In this document: in pieces, positions 8,512 through 13,394 of the stretch | How the letters are laid out: every line of letters begins with the position of its first letter | How positions within the stretch are numbered: the stretch's first letter is position 1 | NCBI GenBank assembly: GCA_026990095.1 | Contig: JALSIL010000417.1 | Location: 1 to 13,394, forward strand | DNA: 13,394 nt | Reading direction: 5' to 3' | From: Lysobacterales bacterium | Lineage (GTDB): Bacteria > Pseudomonadota > Gammaproteobacteria > Xanthomonadales > Marinicellaceae | Notes under the pieces: model-generated | Seen by the model: the letters and a program-made list of their open reading frames with translations, nothing else | Databases searched by the model: none | What the model was told of the DNA's origin: nothing | Made by a program: the position numbers and the translations under genes

Positions 8512-9083
8512 GCTTTTACTCCATTAATAATAAAACCAATATAATCTTCTAAAAATTTTGAGTTTTTACTGTATAAATCCTCAGACCATTGGCTAAAATG
8601 TGATTGTGCATTTAAATAGGAGTTGACTGTTCCAATAAAGGTCACAATTAAATTAACTGGTTCAAAATCCCTACGAAACACACCTGCCTCTTGTGCTTGT
8701 TTAATCAAACGGGTTCCGTTTTCGATTAAGGGTTTATCAAACTTGCCGCAACTGCCATCATTTTCTAAATTACTCCACGAATACAGTCTTAAAATATCGG
8801 GGTTTTGCGATAAAAATTTAAAATAGCTGCGAATCGTTTCTGATACCAATTCAACAGGGTCTTGAGCCTTTGAAAACAAATCCATTTGTTTTGAAGCATA
8901 ACTGGAAAACGCCCGTTCTTTAACCTCTTCCCATAACTCAGCTTTATTGGAAAAATGATGGAAAATTAAGCTTTTTGCTACTTTTGATTCTTTTGCTATA
9001 CCTGCTATTGAAACATGGCTAAAACCTTTATCTGCAAATAACTTAAATGAAGCATTTAATATTTTTTCTTTATTAGTTAACAT
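8508..9083 (-). CDS. TetR/AcrR-family transcriptional regulator of the efflux operon
   Basis: At 191 residues this is normal for TetR regulators. The N-terminal DNA-binding domain includes the helix-turn-helix VSIAGIAKESKVAKSLIFHHFSNK-type block at about 24-47, with the characteristic hydrophobic/HHF ending. The rest is a variable all-helical ligand-binding and dimerisation domain. It is the first intact gene of the regulator-adaptor-permease operon and its stop overlaps the adaptor start (ATGA). Autoregulation is likely because a TetR-type palindrome sits in the predicted promoter about 280 bp upstream. The start ATG at 9083 has no Shine-Dalgarno; a TATAAA lies just upstream (GTATAAATTATG), so translation may depend on coupling to the degraded upstream frame that ends three bases before it. 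Confidence 0.93.
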   Translation of the reverse strand: MLTNKEKILNASFKLFADKGFSHVSIAGIAKESKVAKSLIFHHFSNKAELWEEVKERAFSSYASKQMDLFSKAQDPVELVSETIRSYFKFLSQNPDILRLYSWSNLENDGSCGKFDKPLIENGTRLIKQAQEAGVFRRDFEPVNLIVTFIGTVNSYLNAQSHFSQWSEDLYSKNSKFLEDYIGFIINGVKA

Positions 9084-9086
9084 AAT

Positions 9087-9323
9087 TTATACTGAGTAAT
9101 AAATGGATAGAAAATGACATGTGCTGGCAATTAACCAATACATGCCATCACATTGAAGGTTCTCTGCTAAAGATTTATAAGCAAAGAGAATAATCCAACC
9201 CATCACAACATAAGCAATGATTGATTCGACTCGAAAACGACCCCCAACCCCTATTGCATGCGTAAGAATATTTGTTTTTTCTTGCAAAGGCGGATAGAAT
9301 TAGACTAATTTTTTAGCCTTCAT
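9087..9323 (-). pseudogene. Degraded hemolysin III (PAQR/TrhA-like) membrane-protein gene
   Basis: Read from ATG 9323-9321 the frame gives seven codons (MKAKKLV), an in-frame TAA at 9302-9300, then FYPPLQEKTNILTHAIGVGG, which resembles the conserved N-terminus of hemolysin III proteins (a PLEEK..ITHGIG-type block). It then jumps directly to RFRVESIIAYVVMGWIILF, like the family's mid-protein YLVMGW segment, and on to YWLIA. It then jumps again to STCHFLSIYYSV and a stop, which resembles the family's last helix (HF-x-x-I-x-Y-x-V). Intact members are about 200-220 residues; by my estimate blocks of about 95 and 45 residues are missing. A 66-residue version could be read from TTG 9287-9285. The frame stays open through both deletions and ends three bases before the regulator ATG. 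It is probably non-functional; a translated mini-membrane protein that feeds ribosomes to tetR is the alternative. The family call is from motif memory. Confidence 0.62.
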
Positions 9324-9349
9324 CACTTTTAGTTTAATTAAAAATGTCA

Positions 9350-9378
9350 ATACTACTCCTGACTGACCATTCGGTCAA
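9350..9378 (-). promoter_or_regulatory. Predicted promoter of the efflux operon
   Basis: On the minus strand TTGACC (9378-9373) is separated by 17 bp from TAGTAT (9355-9350), with matches of 5/6 and 4/6 to the sigma70 boxes. A start near 9343 would give a leader that contains the degraded hemolysin III frame before the regulator. A second TTGACA occurs at 9350-9345 but has no good -10 at the right distance. The TetR-type palindrome covers the -35, so binding would block RNA polymerase. Confidence 0.45.
9364..9377. promoter_or_regulatory. TetR-family operator palindrome
   Basis: TGACCATTCGGTCA has perfect 5-bp arms (TGACC/GGTCA) around a 4-bp centre, and is preceded by an overlapping TGAC. 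Sites of the TGACYGNNCGGTCA type are common upstream of tetR-adaptor-RND operons. It is the only such site I see in the window and it lies on the predicted operon promoter, so the adjacent TetR protein is the natural ligand. Confidence 0.7.
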
Positions 9379-9450
9379 TGATATTTTGGTTTTTTTATTT
9401 AGAATGATGTGGTTTAGGTTTAGTGTTAGAGTATTACTAAGATATGAGCT

Positions 9451-10476
9451 CTAATAAATCTGTTCAAACCGTTTGAATAGCTTATTATGTTCTCCTCTAA
9501 TTTCCATCACTACGCGATGATGAATAAAATCAAAACGCAATAATCCAAAACTATCCTGCACAATATTGCTTCCTACTCGATAAGGGTTGGGTTCGATTTT
9601 TTCGAAATTTAAGGCACGGTTTAGACCACTGGATGTAAAGTCTATTAATGGATAATTCAATCCTTCGATATTTTTCTTGGCTATTTCAGAGATGTGTCTA
9701 TCACCAGAAAGTAAAATGACATTTTTTGCCTGAGAACTCATAATTAGTGATTCTAACTTATCAAGTTCGTGTGGCATATTAGCCCATTTTTCAAATCCAT
9801 GATAAGGCGACAAAACCTGAATACTGCTCAAAATAACATTAAAGTCTGCTTGCGATTGGGTTAATTGAGCAGCAAGCCAGTTCCACTGAGCTGTTCCAAG
9901 CATGGTTCCATCACCATAGCTGTTTGGAATATAGCGTTGAGTTTTTGTGGGGTGTGGGTTTTTGCTTAAATGACTGCGAAAATAACGGGTATCCAAAATT
10001 ATTATCTTAATTTTATACCGACCAACCGCATAATCATGGCTACTGTAAACGCCTTTTTGTTTTCTACGTGCATCATCTTTCGGCACATCCATAAAATCCA
10101 AAAACAACTGCTGTGACAGCTCTTTTTTTTCAAACTCAACACCGCCATCATTTAACCCATAATCGTGATCATCCCATGACCCAATTATGGTATTATCCAA
10201 TCTAAATTTTGTGTAAGCTGCACTGTTTTTTAGTTTTTCATAATCATCACGGATAATATTCATGTCATTATCGGGATTATCAGCATAAATAATATCCCCA
10301 CCCCAAACCCAAACATCAGGATTATTTTGATTGATTTCCTGCCAAAGATTCTTTTCTATTTTGTTGTTATTGCAAGAGCCAAAAGCGAGTATGAAGGATG
10401 AGTCATCAATCTTATGATTTGCACAAGACGTTAGTAAAGCGAAAAAAATCAATGGTGTAAATTTTAAGTATTTCAT
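9451..10476 (-). CDS. PhoD-like metallophosphoesterase lipoprotein
   Basis: The 341-residue protein has a lipoprotein signal peptide (LLTSC, lipidated C18) and is therefore membrane-anchored outside the cytoplasm. The catalytic part matches the alkaline phosphatase D/PhoD type of calcineurin-like phosphoesterase: FGSC (32-35), WGGDIIYAD (58-66), GSWDDHDYGLND (99-110) and LSGDRHISE (256-264). These supply the metal-binding Asp and His residues. It lacks the long N-terminal beta domain of classical Bacillus PhoD, so it is a short form; the substrate (phosphomonoester, phosphodiester or lipid head group) is uncertain. The start overlaps the stop of the upstream CoA-transferase gene (ATGA, 10476-10473), which indicates translational coupling. 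No terminator is obvious after its TAG. A run of eight A residues in the coding strand (10130-10123) encodes EKKE. Confidence 0.87.
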   Translation of the reverse strand: MKYLKFTPLIFFALLTSCANHKIDDSSFILAFGSCNNNKIEKNLWQEINQNNPDVWVWGGDIIYADNPDNDMNIIRDDYEKLKNSAAYTKFRLDNTIIGSWDDHDYGLNDGGVEFEKKELSQQLFLDFMDVPKDDARRKQKGVYSSHDYAVGRYKIKIIILDTRYFRSHLSKNPHPTKTQRYIPNSYGDGTMLGTAQWNWLAAQLTQSQADFNVILSSIQVLSPYHGFEKWANMPHELDKLESLIMSSQAKNVILLSGDRHISEIAKKNIEGLNYPLIDFTSSGLNRALNFEKIEPNPYRVGSNIVQDSFGLLRFDFIHHRVVMEIRGEHNKLFKRFEQIY

Positions 10477-12626
10477 AGTGTTTTTAATAATGCATAACCA
10501 AGTAGTTTATTACTGATTTTTTCTTCTCTAGTTTCTGTTTTCAACAAATTCATTCGTTGCAAATAGGGTTTCATTGTTTCTTCATCTGCTTTATTAAAAT
10601 ACGCCTTGGCGAGCAATTTTATCTTAGCCATAGTGGTCTTGGTATTGGATTTTAGGTAGGTGAGTGCCTTGACTAAGTGCAACTCAATTTCGGTAAAATC
10701 ACTGCCAAAGGGATAATGAGGAAAGTAGCCTTGTTTGCGAAACTGATTAAATGTTGTGTTGAGGTTTTCTGCAAAGTTATTGGTAAATTGTTTTGGTATT
10801 TGCCAGTGACTGCCTAGTTTATTATAACGTATTGCTGTTTGCCTTAACTCTTGTTGAAATTGAGAATCGGCAATACAAATCATGCGTTTGATGCACTCTT
10901 CATCGCTTTGCCCTCGTAAATCAGCTATGCCGTATTCGGTGACAACAATGTCACGCAAATGGCGTGGAATGGTGCAATAAGTGTATTTCCAAACGATATT
11001 GCTTTCGAGTCCGTTCTTGCCTTGATGGGTGCTGCGTAACATAAGTATAGAGCGCGAATCTTCTAAGGCATGTGCCATGGCGACAAAATTGTATTGACCT
11101 CCAACACCGCTAACCACTTGGTTATTATCCAAAGTATCCGAGGCTGCTGCACCAAGCACATCCACTTTCATGCAGGTATTAATAAAACGTGCTTTAATTC
11201 TTTGCACACGATCTAACGCTTCATTTCCATACAGTTCATTGACCTGACCCACCGAAGTCATTTGAAACATAGCACGGTTTTTGTCACTTAAGTCACGAAG
11301 CCATTGATAAAACCAGCCAGAACCCAAGAAAAACCCACCATGCAATAACACGCCCTGTTTTAACTTTTCGCCTAAGCATCTGCTTTGAATTGCTTGTATA
11401 TTTTTATACTTAGTCAAATTTGTTGAATATTTTTTACCCGTTTGATCTTTAATTTTGCCTTTCACAAGACTCAATCCAGCCTTTAGAATTCCCAAATACT
11501 GCAAACGTTTAAATTGCCTTTTTGTTAAGACCTCATCAATGACTTCATGCTGCAGCAGTATTTCAATGATATTTTCAGGGATTGTTTCGGTAAATATTCC
11601 CTGATTGAGCAATTGCTGTATTTGTGCATCACCATAAACTTTGCGTTTTAAAATTCCAGCATCAAATAAATGTGCAAAACCTTCGACAAACATTTCACTG
11701 GCAGCATACAAACCCTTTTTAAAGACGGACAATGACCCAACTGACTTAATAACATCAAAAAATTTAGTTTTTATCTGTGCTTTATCTATTAAATCTAAAT
11801 AGTCTTGGTTATGAGCGTGGCGTAGTTTAGTGCAATAAATCAACGCATCACCCAAGGAACCAATCCCAACTTGCAAAGTGCCCTCGTCTTTTATTAAACT
11901 GCTGGTCAATAAACCAATGGAATAATCGGTTGTATTAACACTGGCTCGTGGTGTCATAAAAGGTTCAAAGTAGAGCGACTCATCATCCAAAACAATATCA
12001 AAAAAAGATTCATCCACTTGTGCCTTGCCACCCATAAAGGGCAAATAAGGATTAACCATAGCGACCACCAATGGTCTTTTTATCTGTTTTCTTTGGCAAA
12101 TTGGATCCATATCCAGAGTTAAGTCGGTGTTACAACTCAGTGAATAAATAGGGCCGTTTTCCGTTTGTTTGACTGCCACCATTTGCATCAAAACATTCAT
12201 GCCCTTGTCTAACATATCCCGCATGGCATGGGTATAATTACTGCTGGTATAACTCATTTGAGCGGTTTTGGAATGCAACATTTTTCCTGATTGCATGTAA
12301 AACTCCGTCACCTTCATGTTTTTAGGGACTGTATTACACTTGAGGTCGTCGATATAATCCAAATCGGGGTAGTTCGGAAACAACCTATCGGTAAATGGCT
12401 CTAAAAAACGTCTTTCAAGCAATGATTTACCTTTGGGAACTTGCAAAGACAACGCGGTAAAAAGCTCCAACCTTAAAGAAGAATCATTTTTTGCTAATTG
12501 CCAAACAGCATTGACCAATGGATTGGGTTTGCCTATGCCAAGTGGTGTACCAATGCTAAGTTTATTGCCTGTTTTAGCAACGATTAACTTAACACAGTCT
12601 GCAATATTTTGAACCTTGATAATCAT
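10473..12626 (-). CDS. Acetyl-CoA hydrolase/CoA-transferase family protein, long form
   Basis: The 717-residue protein belongs to the acetyl-CoA hydrolase/4-hydroxybutyrate CoA-transferase superfamily. Members move CoA between carboxylates or hydrolyse acyl-CoA through a glutamyl-CoA intermediate. The N-terminal half contains LQVGIGSLGDAL (251-262) and then SEMFVEGFAHLFDAGIL (310-326), where E311 is the candidate catalytic glutamate. The C-terminal half has SGVGGQYNFVAMAHAL (506-521) and VVTEYGIADLRGQS (561-574), typical of the family. It is longer than the roughly 430-640 residues of better-known members. A block at about 335-420, rich in Ile, Leu and Lys, separates the two halves, and about 80 extra residues follow at the C-terminus. 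The ATG at 12626 has no Shine-Dalgarno and sits about seven bases from a TACAAT box, so the mRNA may be leaderless. It is coupled to the PhoD-like lipoprotein gene. Confidence 0.86.
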   Translation of the reverse strand: MIIKVQNIADCVKLIVAKTGNKLSIGTPLGIGKPNPLVNAVWQLAKNDSSLRLELFTALSLQVPKGKSLLERRFLEPFTDRLFPNYPDLDYIDDLKCNTVPKNMKVTEFYMQSGKMLHSKTAQMSYTSSNYTHAMRDMLDKGMNVLMQMVAVKQTENGPIYSLSCNTDLTLDMDPICQRKQIKRPLVVAMVNPYLPFMGGKAQVDESFFDIVLDDESLYFEPFMTPRASVNTTDYSIGLLTSSLIKDEGTLQVGIGSLGDALIYCTKLRHAHNQDYLDLIDKAQIKTKFFDVIKSVGSLSVFKKGLYAASEMFVEGFAHLFDAGILKRKVYGDAQIQQLLNQGIFTETIPENIIEILLQHEVIDEVLTKRQFKRLQYLGILKAGLSLVKGKIKDQTGKKYSTNLTKYKNIQAIQSRCLGEKLKQGVLLHGGFFLGSGWFYQWLRDLSDKNRAMFQMTSVGQVNELYGNEALDRVQRIKARFINTCMKVDVLGAAASDTLDNNQVVSGVGGQYNFVAMAHALEDSRSILMLRSTHQGKNGLESNIVWKYTYCTIPRHLRDIVVTEYGIADLRGQSDEECIKRMICIADSQFQQELRQTAIRYNKLGSHWQIPKQFTNNFAENLNTTFNQFRKQGYFPHYPFGSDFTEIELHLVKALTYLKSNTKTTMAKIKLLAKAYFNKADEETMKPYLQRMNLLKTETREEKISNKLLGYALLKTL

Positions 12627-12632
12627 TTAACT

Positions 12633-12641
12633 ATTGTATCA
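12633..12641 (-). promoter_or_regulatory. Extended -10 promoter for the CoA-transferase gene
   Basis: On the minus strand TGATACAAT (12641-12633) is an extended -10 (TGn-TACAAT), overlapped by TATGAT at 12643-12638. No convincing -35 is seen. The predicted start coincides with or lies a few bases before the ATG at 12626, which agrees with the missing Shine-Dalgarno. The 79-bp gap to the divergent gene must also hold that gene's promoter, which I cannot place. Confidence 0.35.
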
Positions 12642-12705
12642 TAACATCACCATTGAATTTTAGCTAACAACCCCAATTTTAAAGTTTTCATAAAGATTAT
12701 TTATT

Positions 12706-13200
12706 TTGAACAAAACTCTTACCATAACAATACACCAAGATCCAACTCAACACGTAGAGGATTTCTTTAATGGCTGGCATCAGTTTGGCAGCATTGAACA
12801 AATTTCAGACTTAGAGTACCGACTCATTGGTCCCTGCGAAAAAGCATCCGTTTTAACCCTAGGTCAACATGAAATAACCATCACTGGTGAAATTCCCAGT
12901 GTCTCTTTTATGTTAATTGACCAACTCTCGCGAGCGTGCGAAGCAGATAAAGTCATCGAAGGCGAAGTCATTGATAAAAACCAAAGGACACAACCAGACT
13001 TTAACAACCCCTTTGCACAAGCAGGTGGTGCAGGGTTTAAAATGCCTCTAGGCATGGGCTCAGTGATAAAAATATCAAGCCTGTCAAAAGCCAAATTAAT
13101 TTTATTATTAATCCTAGCTTTGCCATTGATAATTATTATGCTGCCCGTAATTTTTGTTGTAGCTATTTATAAAATTATACGATTCAAGCTAAACTTTTAA
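12706..13200 (+). CDS. Unrecognised protein with a single C-terminal membrane segment
   Basis: I do not recognise this 164-residue protein. Residues 1-90 look like a compact alpha/beta domain (alternating strands TLTITIHQD, LEYRLIG, HEITITGEIP). Residues 91-126 are a Gly/Pro/Asn-rich linker (NPFAQAGGAGFKMPLGMGS). Residues 131-155 are one strongly hydrophobic helix (LILLLILALPLIIIMLPVIF), followed by a short basic tail. It has no signal peptide, so it is probably tail-anchored with the soluble domain in the cytoplasm. The start used is TTG at 12706; an in-frame TAA at 12691-12693 leaves no upstream ATG and the next internal ATG would cut away the N-terminal strands. No good Shine-Dalgarno is visible. 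The gene is divergent from the CoA-transferase gene and upstream of a histidine-phosphatase gene. The coding sequence is convincing; the exact start is less so. Confidence 0.72.
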   Translation: MNKTLTITIHQDPTQHVEDFFNGWHQFGSIEQISDLEYRLIGPCEKASVLTLGQHEITITGEIPSVSFMLIDQLSRACEADKVIEGEVIDKNQRTQPDFNNPFAQAGGAGFKMPLGMGSVIKISSLSKAKLILLLILALPLIIIMLPVIFVVAIYKIIRFKLNF

Positions 13201-13212
13201 TCGTTCGCTATA

Positions 13213-13259
13213 ACCCTAATCCCGATATAGAAAACACCTTTCTATATCGGGATTAGGGT
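13213..13259. repeat. Perfect 21-bp inverted repeat
   Basis: Arms 13213-13233 and 13239-13259 are perfectly complementary around a 5-nt loop (ACACC). The arm core is CCCTAATCCCGATATAG. It starts 13 bases after the stop of the preceding gene. There is no T-tract directly after either arm; seven Ts at 13273-13279 come 13 bases later, so it is not a textbook terminator. It may still block read-through, be a mobile palindromic element, or bind a dimeric regulator. Confidence 0.8.
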
Positions 13260-13264
13260 ATAAT
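13259..13264 (+). promoter_or_regulatory. TATAAT box of the histidine-phosphatase promoter
   Basis: A perfect TATAAT overlaps the last base of the 21-bp palindrome. The -35 at 17 bp would fall at 13236-13241 (ACCTTT), across the palindrome loop, and is poor. Transcription would begin near 13271, about 19 bases before the ATG. The missing -35 suggests that an activator or the palindrome itself takes part. Confidence 0.4.
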
Positions 13265-13289
13265 GTCTTCAATTTTTTTGAGAAACATT

Positions 13290-13394
13290 ATGAAAACCTT
13301 GTTATTTATTGTCAGCTTGCTGATTGGTCAGGTAGCCTATTCACAAACCACTATTTATTTAGTTCGTCATGCGGAAAAACAAGCAGGAGAAAAT
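13290..13394 (+). CDS. N-terminus of an exported histidine phosphatase (cut by window end)
   Basis: The first 35 residues are visible. A signal peptide (MKTLLFIVSLLIGQVAYS, probable cleavage AYS|Q) is followed by TIYLVRHAEK, the hallmark of the histidine phosphatase superfamily, in which H27 would be the phosphorylated nucleophile next to R26. The signal peptide indicates periplasmic action on a phosphoester; the substrate cannot be judged from this fragment. A weak GAGA Shine-Dalgarno lies at 13280-13283. SixA- or phosphoglycerate-mutase-like branches are possible. Confidence 0.85.
   Translation, partial: MKTLLFIVSLLIGQVAYSQTTIYLVRHAEKQAGEN

Noticed and set aside
9345..9350. TTGACA as the -35 of the efflux promoter
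   Set aside because: No acceptable -10 lies 16-18 bp downstream (AGTGAT or AAGTGA), whereas TTGACC at 9378-9373 has TAGTAT at 17 bp.
9421..9442. Weak stem TTAGT/ACTAA after the PhoD-like gene as a terminator
   Set aside because: Only five pairs with a long loop and no adjacent T-run on the minus strand.
12864..13094. 76-residue minus-strand frame inside 12706-13200
   Set aside because: It is antisense to a frame with a clear domain, linker and membrane-helix layout, and has no upstream signals.
13213..13259. Palindrome as an ordinary intrinsic terminator
   Set aside because: No T-tract follows directly on either strand, and the right arm abuts a -10 box; it is kept as an inverted repeat instead.

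Overview
The window looks like chromosome from a fairly AT-rich Gram-negative bacterium, most likely a gammaproteobacterium. The evidence is a tripartite-type RND efflux operon, lipoprotein signal peptides with lipoboxes, an endonuclease III very close to the E. coli enzyme in length and residue numbering, and a very large Sec-exported protein with a DUF11-like C-terminus ending in DGFE. The style of that exported protein reminds me of Marinicella/Xanthomonadales-type lineages, but this is recollection and not proof.

Layout. Positions 1-125 hold the 3' end of a probable insertion sequence: the last 33 codons of a transposase-like frame and a putative terminal repeat. A short reading frame on the minus strand (108-218) runs into it and may be the stump of an interrupted gene. 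Then come nth (450-1079, +) and a 1056-residue secreted multidomain protein (1152-4322, +), each with a recognisable promoter. A 14-bp hairpin at 4334-4364 separates the secreted protein from the convergent efflux operon.

The efflux operon (minus strand, 9083 down to 4442) reads tetR-family regulator, then membrane-fusion lipoprotein, then RND permease, with ATGA and TAATG junctions. A TetR-type palindrome lies over the -35 of a predicted promoter at 9350-9378. Between this promoter and the regulator is a decayed copy of a hemolysin III (PAQR/TrhA-like) membrane protein. It seems to have lost two internal blocks and to carry an in-frame stop near its start.

Upstream of that, also on the minus strand, a 717-residue acetyl-CoA hydrolase/CoA-transferase family protein (12626 to 10473) is coupled by an ATGA overlap to a PhoD-like phosphoesterase lipoprotein (10476 to 9451). 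Divergently, 12706-13200 (+) encodes an unrecognised protein with one C-terminal membrane segment and a probable TTG start. It is followed by a perfect 21-bp inverted repeat (13213-13259) whose right arm runs directly into a TATAAT box, and then by the start of an exported histidine phosphatase cut by the window end.

I found no CRISPR array, tRNA, rRNA or clear new defence system. The most unusual items are the hemolysin III relic inside the efflux operon, the 21-bp palindrome fused to a promoter, the DGFE tail of the exported protein and the unrecognised tail-anchored protein.
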